From Enterobacter hormaechei ATCC 49162 (GTDB lineage: Bacteria; Pseudomonadota; Gammaproteobacteria; Enterobacterales; Enterobacteriaceae), in assembly GCF_001875655.1 (NCBI RefSeq), contig NZ_MKEQ01000001.1, positions 1,922,001-1,986,000 of the forward strand: a stretch of DNA of 64,000 nucleotides, read 5' to 3'. Below, in pieces: positions 27,063-38,237 of this stretch (position 1 is the first letter of the stretch; each line of letters begins with the position of its first letter). The notes under the pieces were generated by a model that was given only the letters and a program-made list of their open reading frames with translations, was not told the origin of the DNA and ran no database searches. Position numbers and translations under genes: made by a program.

Positions 27063-27701
27063 TTACTCCTTTTCCTGCTGTTCAGGCTTCAACGTACGAA
27101 TCAGCCAGATCAGCAAACCGATAATGAAAAATGCGCTTGGCGCCAGCAGGAACAAGCCGTTCGGCAGATACCAGCCACCGTTCTGTACCGTATCCAGCAC
27201 CGGAATGCCAAACAGCTTGCCGCTGCCAATAAGTTCGCGCAGGAAACCGACCGTCAACAGGATCACGCCGTAACCCAGGCCGTTGCCGATACCGTCCATA
27301 AAGCTCGCCAGCGGCGGCATCTTCATCGCATAGGCTTCAGCACGCCCCATTACGATGCAGTTGGTGATAATCAGACCAACAAACACCGAGAGCTGCTTCG
27401 AGGTTTCATAAGCGAAGGCGCGCAGCAGCTGATCGACCACGATCACCAGCGAGGCGATGATCGCCATCTGCACGATGATCCTCACGCTGTTGGGTATGTG
27501 GTGGCGGATCATTGAGATAAACATGCTGGAGAACGCTGTCACCAGCGTTACCGCCAGCGTCATGACCACCGCCGTTTCCAGCTTGGTGGTCACCGCCAGA
27601 GCCGAGCACACACCCAGCACCTGAAGCGTTATCGGGTTATTGGCTAAAAGTGGGCCAATCAGTACCTTTTTAACTTCTTTCAGTTCACCCGTATCAGCCA
27701 T
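27063..27701 (-). CDS. nqrD: Na+-translocating NADH:quinone reductase subunit D
   Basis: A 212-residue membrane subunit of the NqrD/RnfE family with about six helices. [12 protein letters not shown] and [16 protein letters not shown] contain the conserved cysteines that complement those of NqrE. Its start overlaps the nqrC end by 8 bp, showing tight coupling. Confidence 0.95.
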   Translation of the reverse strand: MADTGELKEVKKVLIGPLLANNPITLQVLGVCSALAVTTKLETAVVMTLAVTLVTAFSSMFISMIRHHIPNSVRIIVQMAIIASLVIVVDQLLRAFAYETSKQLSVFVGLIITNCIVMGRAEAYAMKMPPLASFMDGIGNGLGYGVILLTVGFLRELIGSGKLFGIPVLDTVQNGGWYLPNGLFLLAPSAFFIIGLLIWLIRTLKPEQQEKE

Positions 27702-28488
27702 TATTCAGCGCTCCTTCACGTACATTCTTCAGGAAGGGACCAAAGCCCAGTTCACCCATCCAGAAATCAAAGCTGTGCTGCACCCCATTAGAGGTGAGCG
27801 TGGCGCCGGAAAGGCCATCAACGGCAAATTCATCGCCGGGACGCGCGCCGCCTTTCACCACTTTCAGCGCAGGCTGGCCGTTGTCGTCGAGCACTTTTTT
27901 ACCGACAAACTGTGCTCGCCAGTTAGGGTTCTCAACTTCCCCACCCAGCCCCGGCGTTTCGCCCTGATCGTAATAAGTGATCCCTTTGACCGTACGGCCA
28001 TCGGTATCCAGCGCCACGAAGGCGTACATCATCGACCACAAGCCGTTGCCGTAGATGGGCAACACCACTTCCTGTACACGTTTTTGCTCATCACGAACGA
28101 GGTAAATCTCCGCGACATTGCTGCGGCGCTTAATGCCTGCCGGATCCTGCGAGGCGTCAAGCGTGGTGCTCATCTGCGGATCTTTCAGCGCCAGCGCCTG
28201 GTTGTATTTCGCCGGGTCTTTATCCATCAGCTCGCCGGTTTTTAAATCCACCAGCCGTGCGGTAATACGTTCGGCAAACACCGCGGCGACGTCATCCTTC
28301 GTCATGCCTTCCTGCATCAGCCCGGCCACGGCCAGGATGTTACGCTGTTTATCCAGCGCTCGTTGCTCTTGCTGTAGCGGTTTTAACCCTACGGCAGAAC
28401 CGGCTACCACGATGGAACAGACCAGGCACAGTACCAGCACCACCAGCAGCGTTTTGCTGATGCTGTCGTTATTTTTGATTTCAGCCAC
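27694..28488 (-). CDS. nqrC: Na+-translocating NADH:quinone reductase subunit C
   Basis: A 264-residue subunit with one N-terminal transmembrane helix ([20 protein letters not shown]) and a periplasmic domain carrying the covalent-FMN motif SGATLTSNG (threonine ester). The start is taken as GTG at 28488, preceded by GGAGGAAGG; the longer frame back to 28557 lies within nqrB and has no homology. The gene overlaps nqrB by 8 bp. Confidence 0.94.
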   Translation of the reverse strand: MAEIKNNDSISKTLLVVLVLCLVCSIVVAGSAVGLKPLQQEQRALDKQRNILAVAGLMQEGMTKDDVAAVFAERITARLVDLKTGELMDKDPAKYNQALALKDPQMSTTLDASQDPAGIKRRSNVAEIYLVRDEQKRVQEVVLPIYGNGLWSMMYAFVALDTDGRTVKGITYYDQGETPGLGGEVENPNWRAQFVGKKVLDDNGQPALKVVKGGARPGDEFAVDGLSGATLTSNGVQHSFDFWMGELGFGPFLKNVREGALNNG

Positions 28489-29716
28489 GCGCCTTCCTCC
28501 GCTTAATGTTGGCGCGCACGACCAGGTAGTCGAACAGCGGCGCAAACAGATTGGCAAACAGAATGGCCAACATCATCCCTTCCGGATAGGCCGGGTTGAC
28601 CACGCGAATCAGTACACACATCACCCCAATGAGCGCGCCGTAACACCATTTACCTCTGTCGGTAAACGAAGCCGAGACGGGATCGGTGGCCATGAACATC
28701 ATGCCAAACGCAAAGCCTCCCAGCACGAGGTGCCAGTACCACGGCATGGAGAACATCGGGTTAGTGTCTGAACCAATGAAATTGAAAAGCGTGGCAGTGA
28801 GTACCATCCCGAGCATGACGCCCGCGACAATGCGCCAGGACGCCACGCGGCCAAAGAGGATGATGGCCCCGCCGATCAAAATCATCAGGGTAGACACTTC
28901 ACCGATAGAGCCCGGAATATTGCCGATAAACGCATCAAACCAGGTCACAGCCTGTCCGGTTGCATTATTGACCAGCGTTTCGCCGCCGCCTGCCGCCCAC
29001 TGTGAGAGTGGCGTCGCGCCGGAGAAACCGTCCGCAGCCGTCCACACCAGGTCGCCCGAGATTTGTGCCGGATAAGCAAAGAACAGGAACGCTCGCCCTG
29101 CCAGTGCAGGGTTCAGGAAGTTGCGTCCGGTTCCGCCGAAGATCTCTTTGGCAATGACCACGCCAAAGCTAATCCCCATCGCCGCCTGCCAGAGCGGCAG
29201 CGTTGGCGGAACAATCAGCGCAAACAGAATAGAGGTGACAAAGAAACCCTCGTTGATCTCATGCTTGCGAATAATAGCGAACAGAACTTCCCAGAAACCG
29301 CCCACGATAAAGACAGTCATATAGATGGGGAGGAAGAAGACAGCGCCCAGCGTCATCATGCTGATCCAGCCAGCATCTGCCGCAAAACTCACTCCCAGTG
29401 ACTGCGCCAGACGATAGTGCCAGTCAGACTGGATCACCTGCGCCAGCTGTTCTGCATCGTACATATGGTGCAGCGCCGGAATAGTCTGCAACCCAACGTT
29501 ATACATCCCCCAGAACATGGCCGGGAAGACCGCAAACCACACCAGGATCATCATGCGTTTCAGATCGATGGCATCGCGAACGTGCGCAGCCCCTTTCGTC
29601 ACCAGACCCGGCGTGTAGAAAATGGTCGATGTCGCTTCATACAGCGGGTAGTACTTTTTGAGCTTCCCTTCGGTAAAGTGCGGCTCAATTTTTTCAAAGA
29701 GGTGTTTTAAGCCCAT
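28481..29716 (-). CDS. nqrB: Na+-translocating NADH:quinone reductase subunit B
   Basis: A 411-residue polytopic subunit (about ten helices) of the NqrB/RnfD family. It carries the covalent FMN attachment motif [10 protein letters not shown] near residue 234 and [14 protein letters not shown] before it. It forms part of the Na+ channel and binds ubiquinone and riboflavin with its partners. It begins 2 bp after nqrA. Confidence 0.96.
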   Translation of the reverse strand: MGLKHLFEKIEPHFTEGKLKKYYPLYEATSTIFYTPGLVTKGAAHVRDAIDLKRMMILVWFAVFPAMFWGMYNVGLQTIPALHHMYDAEQLAQVIQSDWHYRLAQSLGVSFAADAGWISMMTLGAVFFLPIYMTVFIVGGFWEVLFAIIRKHEINEGFFVTSILFALIVPPTLPLWQAAMGISFGVVIAKEIFGGTGRNFLNPALAGRAFLFFAYPAQISGDLVWTAADGFSGATPLSQWAAGGGETLVNNATGQAVTWFDAFIGNIPGSIGEVSTLMILIGGAIILFGRVASWRIVAGVMLGMVLTATLFNFIGSDTNPMFSMPWYWHLVLGGFAFGMMFMATDPVSASFTDRGKWCYGALIGVMCVLIRVVNPAYPEGMMLAILFANLFAPLFDYLVVRANIKRRKARG

Positions 29717-29718
29717 GG

Positions 29719-31062
29719 TTATCCTTCCTGCTCAATGCGGGTTAACACCTCGCGCAATACGGGTCCATATTCGTATTTACCTGGACACACATAGGTACAG
29801 AGCGCCAGATCTTCTTCATCCAGCTCCAGACAGCCCAGCGCCTGGGCGCCGTCGGTATCACCGGCAAGAAGATCGCGCAGCAGCACGGTGGGCAGAATAT
29901 CCAGCGGCATTACACGTTCGTAGTTGCCAATCGGAACCATTGCGCGCTCACCGCCGTTCGTGCTGGTGGAGAAATTAAACAGCTTATGACGCAGGAAGTG
30001 GCCCAGCGTGGTGCGGGTTACGGAGTATTTTTCTGCGCCAGGCAGTACCCAGCCGAACAGCTCTTTCTCGCGCCCTTCAAGTACCACGCTCACCTGAAGA
30101 TGGAAACGCCCCAGGTACGCGTGCGCATTGACAGCGCGGCGGCCGCTGAGTACTGAACCGGAAATCAGGCGGTTTTCACCCTCTTTCGTTTCCCCCGCAA
30201 GCAGTTCATTAATGTCTGCTCCCAGAAGGGTCTTAACCAGACGCGGGTTTACGGCCTGCGGCCCGCCGATAGCGACGATCCGTTCAGCGCACAGCTCACC
30301 CGTGGTGAACAGCTTACCAATAGCAATCACGTCCTGATAATTAAGATGCCAGACCTGTTTCGTCAGGCTCACCGGCTCCAGGAAATGAATATGCGTTCCC
30401 ACCAGCCCGGCCGGATGCGGGCCGGCAAATTCGTTAAAAGCGACCTGCCCTTGCGGATGCCCGCCAAGCTTACCGCCGCTGGCCTGGCAGACATGCACTT
30501 TACCCGGCGTCAGACGCGTTAACACGGTGAGACCGGCATCAAAGGCTTTTCGTTCGGCCAGGATAACAGGCTGCGGGTCCGCGCTGAGCGGGTTGGTGTC
30601 GATGGCCGTCACGAAGATAGCGGCTGGCACCGTGCCTGGCACGGGCGTTTTGCTAAACGGGCGCGTGCGAAGCGCCGTCCACAGTCCCGACTCCAGCAGT
30701 TGAGCCTGCACCGCTTCGCGGCTGAGGGTGGCGAGATCGGCGTCGTCAAAACGCGCAAATTCGCGTTTCTCATCGCCTTCAATTTGAATAACAACCGATT
30801 GCAGGACGCGACGCTCACCACGATGGATGGCGACGACGACGCCGCTGGCAGGGGCTGTAAACATAACGCCAGGATTTTTTTTATCCTCGAAAAGCGCCTG
30901 GCCTTTTATTACCCGATCGCCTTCCTGAACCAGCATCGCAGGTCGCATGCCCACGTAATCATCACCCACAATAGCGACATGATGAACAATGGCGCCGGTG
31001 GTCACGTGCTGTTCAGGCACGCCAGAGATTGGCAGATCGAGTCCTTTTCTGATTTTAAACAT
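29719..31062 (-). CDS. nqrA: Na+-translocating NADH:quinone reductase subunit A
   Basis: A 447-residue soluble-looking subunit with the N-terminal signature [13 protein letters not shown] and biotinyl-lipoyl-like segments ([18 protein letters not shown]). It contributes to quinone binding on the cytoplasmic face. It is the first gene of nqrABCDEF-nqrM and is transcribed divergently from ldtF. Gene order and lengths match the operon in Klebsiella and Vibrio. Confidence 0.96.
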   Translation of the reverse strand: MFKIRKGLDLPISGVPEQHVTTGAIVHHVAIVGDDYVGMRPAMLVQEGDRVIKGQALFEDKKNPGVMFTAPASGVVVAIHRGERRVLQSVVIQIEGDEKREFARFDDADLATLSREAVQAQLLESGLWTALRTRPFSKTPVPGTVPAAIFVTAIDTNPLSADPQPVILAERKAFDAGLTVLTRLTPGKVHVCQASGGKLGGHPQGQVAFNEFAGPHPAGLVGTHIHFLEPVSLTKQVWHLNYQDVIAIGKLFTTGELCAERIVAIGGPQAVNPRLVKTLLGADINELLAGETKEGENRLISGSVLSGRRAVNAHAYLGRFHLQVSVVLEGREKELFGWVLPGAEKYSVTRTTLGHFLRHKLFNFSTSTNGGERAMVPIGNYERVMPLDILPTVLLRDLLAGDTDGAQALGCLELDEEDLALCTYVCPGKYEYGPVLREVLTRIEQEG

Positions 31063-31362
31063 GTGTTTAGCAGGTATCCATGAACAACAATCCAGAGAGG
31101 CCGGAGTGTACCATTTTCGGCCCGCGCAAGGGCAGTAAATCCGCCGTCCGGCGCGCCGAAATGCGAGCTATTGCGCAAAGTTCCTGGAGTCAGGAGTCTG
31201 TGAATGGGTTATAAAGTAAAACTAATTTGTAAACGCAAAGGTTGGCTCTTGCGAAAATCTCCATCGGTGCTAATGTGAGCGCTCCTGTCCAGATTAGTCT
31301 GATTTCGGGTGTCTTTTGCCGTTCTGGCAAGTTGGTCATTGTTTTATCAAGGAACCAGTAGT
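31063..31362. promoter_or_regulatory. Divergent region between nqrA and ldtF
   Basis: About 300 bp with no gene. A plausible sigma-70 promoter for ldtF is TTGCGA (31249-31254), a 16-bp spacer and TAATGT (31271-31276). The nqrA half is GC-rich near the gene and shows no operator that I recognise. Confidence 0.35.
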
Positions 31363-32103
31363 ATGCGTAAAATCGCATTGTTCATTGCGATGCTTCTGAT
31401 ACCGTGCATGTCGTTTGCCGGGCTGCTTGGCAGTAATAGTTCAACGACGCCGGTCAGCAAAGAGTATAAACAGCAGTTGATGGGATCCCCGGTTTATATT
31501 CAAATCTTCAAGGAAGAGCGCACACTCGATCTGTTTGTCAAAATGGGCGAGACGTATCAGCTGCTCGATAGCTACAAAATCTGTAACTATTCTGGTGGGC
31601 TGGGACCGAAACAGCGCCAGGGCGACTTTAAAAGTCCGGAAGGGTTTTACAACGTTCAGCGTAACCAGCTAAAACCGGACAGCCGCTTTTATAAAGCGAT
31701 TAACATCGGTTTCCCCAATGCCTTTGACCGTGCTCACGGTTACGAAGGTAAATACCTGATGATCCACGGTGCCTGCGTGTCTGTCGGCTGTTATGCGATG
31801 ACGGATTCCGGCATTGATGAGATTTTCCAGTTTGTCACGGGCGCACTGGTCTTCGGCCAGCCGAATGTTCAGGTCAGCATCTATCCGTTCCGTATGACGG
31901 ATGCGAATATGGCGCGCCATAAGTACTCCGTTTACACGGATTTCTGGAAACAATTAAAACCGGGCTATGACTACTTCGAGCAGACCCATAAACCGCCGGT
32001 GGTGTCCATCGTCAATGGCCGTTACGTGGTGAGTAAACCGCTCAGCCATGAAGTGGTTCAGCCGCAGCTGGCGTCAAATTACGCGGTCCCCGAGACGAAA
32101 TAG
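31363..32103 (+). CDS. ldtF: YkuD-domain peptidoglycan protein LdtF/DpaA (YafK)
   Basis: A 246-residue exported protein with signal peptide [19 protein letters not shown] and a YkuD catalytic domain: [14 protein letters not shown] supplies the active-site His and Cys near residues 139-147. In E. coli this protein (YafK, LdtF, also DpaA) does not attach but releases Braun lipoprotein from peptidoglycan. The start at ATG 31363 has AAGGA upstream. Its last 30 bp overlap the convergent yafJ. Confidence 0.93.
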   Translation: MRKIALFIAMLLIPCMSFAGLLGSNSSTTPVSKEYKQQLMGSPVYIQIFKEERTLDLFVKMGETYQLLDSYKICNYSGGLGPKQRQGDFKSPEGFYNVQRNQLKPDSRFYKAINIGFPNAFDRAHGYEGKYLMIHGACVSVGCYAMTDSGIDEIFQFVTGALVFGQPNVQVSIYPFRMTDANMARHKYSVYTDFWKQLKPGYDYFEQTHKPPVVSIVNGRYVVSKPLSHEVVQPQLASNYAVPETK

Positions 32104-32841
32104 CACCCACTCGCCTGGCATGATCTTCTGCCAGGCTTCGTTGCCCGTCAGCGGCTGCGTCGCAATGACTGTGACCACATCGTTCGGTGTGGTCTCTTTC
32201 TGAAAGTCTATCTCCACATCCTGATCGAGCAGCTTTGCAACCCCAAACGGCGCGCGGCGGGTGATCCAGAACAGGTTCGTCGAGCAGAACGCCATCACGT
32301 AGCGTCCGTCGGACAGCAGCATATTAAACACGCCTTTTTCACGCAGCTCAGACGCCAGCGAAGCGATATATTTAAACACGGCGGCCATGTTGCCGGGCGT
32401 GCGGGGATAACGCTCCGCCAGCTTGTGGAGCAGCCAGCAGAACGCTTTCTCACTGTCCGTTTCACCGACCGGACGGAAGTTGCCCGTCTCCAGTGATTTA
32501 TAACCCGTAAGCTGCCCGTTATGTGCGTAGGTCCAGTTACGGCCCCACAGCTCGCGCGTAAAGGGATGGGTGTTTTCCAGCGCCACTTCGCCGCGGTTCG
32601 CCTGACGGATATGCGCGATCACCGAACAGGATTTAATGGGATAATCCTGCACCAGTCTGGCAATGGGTGAATTAAAACTGGGCTGTGGATCTTTGAACGT
32701 GCGACATCCTTTGCCTTCGTAGAAGGTAATGCCCCAGCCGTCTTTATGCGGCCCGGTTCCTCCACCGCGCTGCACCAGTCCGGTGAAACTAAAGCAGATA
32801 TCGGTTGGCACATTGGCGCTCATCCCGAGCAGTTCGCACAT
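32074..32841 (-). CDS. yafJ: Class II glutamine amidotransferase-like protein YafJ
   Basis: A 255-residue Ntn-type glutamine amidotransferase domain. Cys2 ([12 protein letters not shown]) would be the N-terminal nucleophile after Met removal, and [34 protein letters not shown] and THNGQL-like [10 protein letters not shown] are class II landmarks. The acceptor substrate is unknown. I placed the start at 32841 so that Cys is second, as catalysis requires; an in-frame ATG five codons earlier would block it. Confidence 0.92.
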   Translation of the reverse strand: MCELLGMSANVPTDICFSFTGLVQRGGGTGPHKDGWGITFYEGKGCRTFKDPQPSFNSPIARLVQDYPIKSCSVIAHIRQANRGEVALENTHPFTRELWGRNWTYAHNGQLTGYKSLETGNFRPVGETDSEKAFCWLLHKLAERYPRTPGNMAAVFKYIASLASELREKGVFNMLLSDGRYVMAFCSTNLFWITRRAPFGVAKLLDQDVEIDFQKETTPNDVVTVIATQPLTGNEAWQKIMPGEWVLFRLGDRVI

Positions 32842-32902
32842 ACAGCACCTCCACAAAACGCCTTAACGCAGGAAGGCGTAATTGTTGCAGCCAGTTTGGA
32901 TT

Positions 32903-32962
32903 CGGACAGCGCGCAGAAACCGGAGCGTACACGTAGTACGTGAGGATTTCGAGCACTGCCCG
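32903..32962. repeat. 60-bp imperfect palindromic intergenic repeat
   Basis: The left arm GGACAGCGCGCAGAAACC and right arm GATTTCGAGCACTGCCC pair over about 25 positions around a centre GTACACGTAGTAC. It resembles the dispersed palindromic repeats of enterobacteria (box C or ERIC type), but I cannot assign it firmly. It sits between the yafJ start and the gmhA end. Confidence 0.5.
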
Positions 32963-32991
32963 GATTCAAAATGGCAAATAAAATAGCCTTC

Positions 32992-33570
32992 TTACTTAAC
33001 CATCTCTTTTTCGATCAGTTGTATCAGGATGTGGATCACTTTGATGTGAATTTCCTGAACGCGGTCCGCATAACCGAAGTGTGGAACACGGATTTCAATG
33101 TCCGCCGTACCGTCCATCTTACCGCCATCTTTCCCGGTCAGGGTGATCACTTTCATGCCCTTCTCACGCGCGGCGGCAATCGCTTTGATTACGTTAGCGG
33201 AGTTACCGGAGGTCGAAATCCCCAGCAGCACGTCACCTTCACGGCCTACGGCTTCAACGTAGCGGGAAAAGATGTGGTCGTAACCGAAGTCGTTGCCTAC
33301 GCAGGAGATGTGGCTCACGTCGGAAATCGCAATCGCCGGGTAGCCCGGACGGTTTTCGCGATAGCGTCCCGTCAGCTCTTCAGCGAAGTGCATGGCGTCA
33401 CAGTGGGAACCGCCGTTACCGCAGGAGAGCACTTTACCGCCAGCTTTGAAGCTGTCGGCAAGCAGGACCGCCGCGCGCTGAATAGCGTGAATATTGGCAT
33501 CATCTTTCAGAAAGTTCGCCAGCGTTTCCGCCGCTTCGTTCAGTTCGTTACGAATAAGATCCTGGTACAT
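32992..33570 (-). CDS. gmhA: Sedoheptulose 7-phosphate isomerase GmhA (LpcA)
   Basis: A 192-residue SIS-domain enzyme. [21 protein letters not shown] and [17 protein letters not shown] form the sugar-phosphate site. It converts sedoheptulose 7-phosphate to D-glycero-D-manno-heptose 7-phosphate, the first step toward LPS heptose. Length equals E. coli GmhA. It is transcribed divergently from fadE; gmhB, a later pathway gene, lies at 52.3 kb. Confidence 0.96.
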   Translation of the reverse strand: MYQDLIRNELNEAAETLANFLKDDANIHAIQRAAVLLADSFKAGGKVLSCGNGGSHCDAMHFAEELTGRYRENRPGYPAIAISDVSHISCVGNDFGYDHIFSRYVEAVGREGDVLLGISTSGNSANVIKAIAAAREKGMKVITLTGKDGGKMDGTADIEIRVPHFGYADRVQEIHIKVIHILIQLIEKEMVK

Positions 33571-33770
33571 GAGGATAATCCTTCAGTATTGATGAAATAA
33601 CACAGTGGAGTGTACCGGATAGCAGTAAAAGCGAGAAGCTAAAGCCATGCGAATCGTCCGGCGTTTTGATTTTTTGTGCCGGCTAAAACGCGAACAATGT
33701 GAACCAGGTTGTAATTATTTTGTAAACACATTGCTAAAGGAAATGACATCAACTACAACCATATCATCAC

Positions 33771-33787
33771 AAGTGGTCAGACCTCCT
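33771..33787 (+). promoter_or_regulatory. FadR operator upstream of fadE
   Basis: AAGTGGTCAGACCTCCT contains the FadR core TGGTC-N-GACC and lies 23-39 bp before the fadE start, consistent with repression released by long-chain acyl-CoA. Confidence 0.85.
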
Positions 33788-33809
33788 ACAAGCAAGGGAG
33801 CTTTTCTTT

Positions 33810-36254
33810 ATGATGATTTTGAGCATTCTCGCAACCGTTGTACTGCTCGGTGTGCTGTTCTATCACCGTGTCAGTTTATTACTGAGTAGCCTGATTCTTC
33901 TGGCCTGGACGGCTGCGCTTGGCGTCGCTGGCCTGTGGAATATCTGGGTTCTTGTTCCTCTGGCCATCATTTTGCTGCCGTTCAACCTGACGCCGATGCG
34001 TAAGTCGATGATCTCCGCTCCGGTGTTCAAAGGTTTCCGTAAAGTGATGCCGCCGATGTCACGTACAGAGAAAGAAGCGATTGATGCCGGTACTACATGG
34101 TGGGAAGGCGATCTGTTCCAGGGCAACCCGGACTGGAAAAAGCTGCACAATTATCCGCAGCCGCGTTTAACCGCCGAAGAACAGGCCTTTATTGATGGCC
34201 CGGTGGAAGAAGCGTGCCGCATGGCAAACGACTTCGCCATCACTCACGAAATGGCTGACCTGCCGCCTGAGCTGTGGGCGTATCTGAAAGAGCATCGCTT
34301 CTTTGCGATGATCATTAAGAAAGAGTACGGCGGGCTGGAATTCTCCGCTTACGCTCAGGCTCGCGTGTTGCAAAAACTGGCGGGTGTCTCCGGGATCCTG
34401 GCGATCACCGTTGGCGTACCAAACTCCTTAGGCCCGGGCGAGCTGTTACAGCATTACGGTACGGAAGAGCAGAAAGATCACTACCTGCCGCGTCTGGCGC
34501 GTGGTCAGGAAATCCCATGCTTCGCGCTGACCAGCCCGGAAGCCGGCTCTGACGCTGGCGCGATCCCGGATACGGGCGTGGTCTGCATGGGCGAATGGCA
34601 GGGGCAACAGGTGCTGGGCATGCGCCTGACCTGGAACAAACGCTATATCACCCTGGCACCTATCGCCACGGTGCTCGGCCTGGCCTTTAAGCTCTCCGAC
34701 CCGGAAAAACTGCTGGGTGGGGAAGAAGAGCTGGGCATTACCTGTGCGCTGATCCCAACGTCAACACCGGGCGTTGAAATTGGTCGCCGTCACTTCCCGC
34801 TGAACGTGCCGTTCCAGAACGGTCCTACCCGCGGTCAGGATATCTTTGTCCCGATTGATTACATCATCGGTGGCCCGAAAATGGCCGGTCAGGGCTGGCG
34901 TATGCTGGTGGAATGTCTGTCGGTGGGCCGCGGTATTACCCTGCCATCGAACTCAACCGGCGGTCTGAAGTCGGTGGCGATGGGGATTGGGGCTTACGCG
35001 CATATCCGCCGCCAGTTCAAAATCTCTATCGGCAAGATGGAAGGTATTGAAGAGCCGCTGGCGCGTATTGCGGGCAATGCCTACGTGATGGACGCCGCAG
35101 CCTCGCTGATTACCTACGGCATCATGCTGGGCGAAAAACCGGCCGTGCTGTCCGCGATTGTGAAGTATCACTGTACCCACCGCGCGCAGCAGTCGATCAT
35201 TGACGCGATGGATATCGCAGGCGGTAAAGGCATCATGCTTGGCGAAGGCAACTTCCTGGCGCGCGGCTATCAGGGTGCACCGATTGCTATCACCGTGGAA
35301 GGGGCCAACATCCTGACCCGCAGCATGATGATCTTCGGTCAGGGGGCGATTCGTTGCCATCCGTACGTGCTGGAAGAGATGGCCGCCGCGCAGAATAACG
35401 ACGTGGACGCCTTCGACAAGCTGCTGTTCAAACATATTGGTCACGTGGGCAGTAACAAGGTGCGCAGCTTCTGGCTCGGCCTGACGCGCGGCCTGACCAG
35501 CGCGACGCCAACCGGCGATGCGACCAAACGTTACTACCAGCATCTGAACCGTCTGAGCGCCAACCTTGCCCTGCTGTCTGACGTCTCAATGGCCGTCCTG
35601 GGCGGTAGCCTGAAGCGTCGCGAACGCATCTCCGCCCGTCTGGGTGATGTGCTGAGCCAGATTTTCCTCGCCTCTGCGGTGCTGAAACGCTATGACGACG
35701 AAGGCCGTCAGGAAGCGGATCTGCCGCTGGTGCACTGGGGCGTACAGGATGCGATGTATCAGGCCGAACAAGCAATTGACGACCTGCTGGCCAACTTCCC
35801 GAACCGCTTCGTGGCGGGTGCCCTGCGCGTTGTGATCTTCCCGACCGGTCGTCACCATCTGGCGCCGTCTGACAAGCTGGATCACAAAGTGGCGAAGATC
35901 TTACAAGTGCCGAGCGCCACCCGCTCCCGTATTGGTCGGGGACAATATCTGGCCCCTACCCCGCATAACCCGGTCGGTTTGCTGGAAGAGGCACTGCTGG
36001 ACGTGATGGCCGCCGACCCGATTCACCAGAAGATCTGCAAACAGCTGGGCAAAAACCTGCCGTTTACACGACTGGATGAACTGGCAAAACAGGCGCTGGC
36101 GGGTGGCATCATCGACAACAGCGAAGCTGCGATTCTGGTGAAAGCCGAGGAGAGCCGTCTGCGCAGTATCAATGTGGATGATTTCGAACCCGAAGAGCTG
36201 GCGACACAGCCGGTAAAGCTGCCAGAGAAGCACCGCAAACCTGAAGCGGCATAA
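33810..36254 (+). CDS. fadE: Acyl-CoA dehydrogenase FadE
   Basis: An 814-residue FAD-dependent acyl-CoA dehydrogenase, the first oxidation of fatty-acid beta-oxidation. Two hydrophobic segments at residues 1-55 suggest membrane attachment. The dehydrogenase core includes [41 protein letters not shown] and [24 protein letters not shown], followed by an enterobacterial C-terminal extension. Length matches E. coli (814). GGGAG precedes the ATG, and the FadR site just upstream sets its control. Confidence 0.97.
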   Translation: MMILSILATVVLLGVLFYHRVSLLLSSLILLAWTAALGVAGLWNIWVLVPLAIILLPFNLTPMRKSMISAPVFKGFRKVMPPMSRTEKEAIDAGTTWWEGDLFQGNPDWKKLHNYPQPRLTAEEQAFIDGPVEEACRMANDFAITHEMADLPPELWAYLKEHRFFAMIIKKEYGGLEFSAYAQARVLQKLAGVSGILAITVGVPNSLGPGELLQHYGTEEQKDHYLPRLARGQEIPCFALTSPEAGSDAGAIPDTGVVCMGEWQGQQVLGMRLTWNKRYITLAPIATVLGLAFKLSDPEKLLGGEEELGITCALIPTSTPGVEIGRRHFPLNVPFQNGPTRGQDIFVPIDYIIGGPKMAGQGWRMLVECLSVGRGITLPSNSTGGLKSVAMGIGAYAHIRRQFKISIGKMEGIEEPLARIAGNAYVMDAAASLITYGIMLGEKPAVLSAIVKYHCTHRAQQSIIDAMDIAGGKGIMLGEGNFLARGYQGAPIAITVEGANILTRSMMIFGQGAIRCHPYVLEEMAAAQNNDVDAFDKLLFKHIGHVGSNKVRSFWLGLTRGLTSATPTGDATKRYYQHLNRLSANLALLSDVSMAVLGGSLKRRERISARLGDVLSQIFLASAVLKRYDDEGRQEADLPLVHWGVQDAMYQAEQAIDDLLANFPNRFVAGALRVVIFPTGRHHLAPSDKLDHKVAKILQVPSATRSRIGRGQYLAPTPHNPVGLLEEALLDVMAADPIHQKICKQLGKNLPFTRLDELAKQALAGGIIDNSEAAILVKAEESRLRSINVDDFEPEELATQPVKLPEKHRKPEAA

Positions 36255-36271
36255 GACATTTCATGCCCACA

Positions 36272-36296
36272 AACCCCGCCCCGCGCGGGGTTTTTT
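36272..36296 (+). terminator. Intrinsic terminator of fadE
   Basis: AACCCCGC pairs with GCGGGGTT and is followed by a T-run. Confidence 0.88.
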
Positions 36297-36361
36297 ATTG
36301 CCACATTTTCTGGTAATGACGTGCTACAGTGTCAAAAAGTGTTTATTAAGGAGCCTGTATC

Positions 36362-37132
36362 GTGCCTGGTTTAAAGATTTCTGTTTTGCAGCAACCTTTA
36401 GTGTGGATGGACGGCCCCGCCAACCTTCGCCATTTTGATCGCCAGCTGGAAGAGATGACCAGACGCGATGTGATTGTCCTGCCGGAGATGTTCACCACAG
36501 GTTTCGCGATGGAGGCAGCAAAACAATCTATGCCGCAGGACGAGGTGGTGGCCTGGATGCACGCCAGGGCACAGGAAACAAACGCGCTGATTGCCGGTAG
36601 CGTCGCACTCCAGACCGGGCGCGGCCCGGTCAACCGTTTTCTGCTGGTCGAGCCGGAAGGAAAAGTCCATTTCTACGACAAGCGCCACCTGTTTCGCATG
36701 GCGGATGAGCATCAACACTATGAAGCCGGAAACGAACGCGTGGTATTTGAATGGCGCGGCTGGCGTATTTTGCCGCTGGTCTGCTATGACCTGCGCTTTC
36801 CGGTGTGGTCACGCAACCGCAACGATTATGATTTAGCGCTGTATGTCGCCAACTGGCCTGCGCCACGCTCGCTGCACTGGCAGGCTTTACTGGCAGCGCG
36901 CGCGATTGAAAATCAGGCTTATGTTGTTGGCTGTAACCGCGTAGGAACGGACGGCAACGGGCATCACTATCGCGGCGACAGCCGGGTAATCAGTCCGCAG
37001 GGTGAAATTATTGCCACCGCCGAGCCGCATCAGGCAACGCGAATTGATGCTGAGATTTCGTTAACGGCGTTAAAAGAGTATCGGGAGAAGTTTCCGGCCT
37101 GGCAGGATGCAGACCCGTTTACGATCGGATAA
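36362..37132 (+). CDS. yafV: Omega-amidase YafV (nitrilase superfamily)
   Basis: A 256-residue carbon-nitrogen hydrolase with the catalytic triad Glu in VLPEMFTTGF, Lys in FYDKRHLF and Cys in PLVCYDLRFPVW. E. coli YafV hydrolyses alpha-ketoglutaramate-type amides, recycling products of glutamine transamination. The start is GTG at 36362 with AAGGAG upstream. In E. coli K-12 ivy lies between fadE and yafV; here they are neighbours. Confidence 0.94.
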   Translation: MPGLKISVLQQPLVWMDGPANLRHFDRQLEEMTRRDVIVLPEMFTTGFAMEAAKQSMPQDEVVAWMHARAQETNALIAGSVALQTGRGPVNRFLLVEPEGKVHFYDKRHLFRMADEHQHYEAGNERVVFEWRGWRILPLVCYDLRFPVWSRNRNDYDLALYVANWPAPRSLHWQALLAARAIENQAYVVGCNRVGTDGNGHHYRGDSRVISPQGEIIATAEPHQATRIDAEISLTALKEYREKFPAWQDADPFTIG

Positions 37133-37194
37133 ACGCAACCCGCGGTGTTACCCTGGCTTATTGTCTTGCGTAACATCGGGGAAAAGCAGAAATG

Positions 37195-37225
37195 AAAAAG
37201 GCCCACGTTATAAATAACGTGGACC
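37195..37225 (-). terminator. Intrinsic terminator of the tRNA-Asp gene aspV
   Basis: On the minus strand GTCCACGTTAT and ATAACGTGGGC form a hairpin with a T-run after it, immediately past the 3' end of the tRNA. Confidence 0.85.
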
Positions 37226-37232
37226 TGAATAG

Positions 37233-37309
37233 TGGCGGAACGGACGGGACTCGAACCCGCGACCCCCTGCGTGACAGGCAGGTATTCTAACCGACTGAAC
37301 TACCGCTCC
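37233..37309 (-). tRNA. aspV: tRNA-Asp (anticodon GUC), aspV
   Basis: A 77-nt tRNA on the minus strand with encoded CCA: acceptor GGAGCGG, anticodon loop with GTC in CCTGTCACG, and T arm GCGGGTTCGAGTCCCGT. It is a stand-alone gene between yafV and dnaQ, as in E. coli. A second copy (aspU) closes the rRNA operon at 46.7 kb. Confidence 0.97.
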
Positions 37310-37441
37310 ACTGTTCCCGTTTGGGGAACGAGGCGAATATTACGGTTTGCCTCTGAACTCGTCAACGCTTTTTCTCAGGTTTTGAATCGTTTGCTGCAAA
37401 ATTCACCCAAACGGCGATTTAACAAACGTTTCAGCACATTT

Positions 37442-38173
37442 TTACGTGCGCCACAGACAGCTTCCGCCCTTCTTCTGTACTAAATCGAGACGAGATTCAT
37501 GGTTCATCAGTTCTTCATCACTGGCTAAAACAACCCGCAGGCGATTCGCCTGACGCACAATGCGCTGAATCCCCCCTTCATCACGCGTCTGCTGGGATTC
37601 ATTTTCCATACTGAATTTCATCGACGTTTGCCCGCCGGTCATGGTCAGGTAGACATCGGCCAGGATCTGGGCATCGAGCAATGCGCCGTGCAGCGTTCGC
37701 TTGGTGTTGTCTATCTCATAGCGAGAGCACAGAGCATCAAGGCTGTTACGCTTGCCGGGGAACATCTTCCTTGCCAGCGCCAGGCTATCCGTGACCTTAC
37801 AGAACGTATTCGTCTTGGGAATATCGCGGTTGAGCTTGCTGAACTCATAGTCCATAAAGCCGATATCGAACGACGCGTTATGAATGACAAGTTCCGCACC
37901 CCTGATGTAGTCGAGAAATTCATCTGCGACGTCAGCAAAGGTGGGTTTATCCAGCAAAAACTCATCGGCAATCCCGTGAACGCCGAACGCTTCCGGATCC
38001 ACCAGCCGATCGGGTTTGAGGTAAACGTGGAAGTTGTTGCCCGTAAGACGACGGTTCACCACTTCAACCGCACCAATCTCAATGATTTTGTGCCCTTCGT
38101 AGTGAGCGCCAATCTGGTTCATACCGGTGGTTTCGGTATCGAGAACAATCTGGCGAGTAATTGCAGTGCTCAT
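37442..38173 (-). CDS. dnaQ: DNA polymerase III epsilon subunit DnaQ (proofreading exonuclease)
   Basis: A 243-residue DEDDh exonuclease. Exo I is [11 protein letters not shown] (D12, E14), Exo [16 protein letters not shown], and Exo [18 protein letters not shown] (His and Asp). The C-terminal tail binds the alpha subunit and an internal QTSMKF segment resembles the clamp-binding site. The ATG at 38173 gives the E. coli length. Its promoter region is shared with rnhA, whose start is only 64 bp away. Confidence 0.97.
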   Translation of the reverse strand: MSTAITRQIVLDTETTGMNQIGAHYEGHKIIEIGAVEVVNRRLTGNNFHVYLKPDRLVDPEAFGVHGIADEFLLDKPTFADVADEFLDYIRGAELVIHNASFDIGFMDYEFSKLNRDIPKTNTFCKVTDSLALARKMFPGKRNSLDALCSRYEIDNTKRTLHGALLDAQILADVYLTMTGGQTSMKFSMENESQQTRDEGGIQRIVRQANRLRVVLASDEELMNHESRLDLVQKKGGSCLWRT

Positions 38174-38237
38174 AGCGGTCATTTATGTCAGACTTATCGT
38201 TTTACTGAACGTTTCAAATACAGGAAGTCTACCAGAG

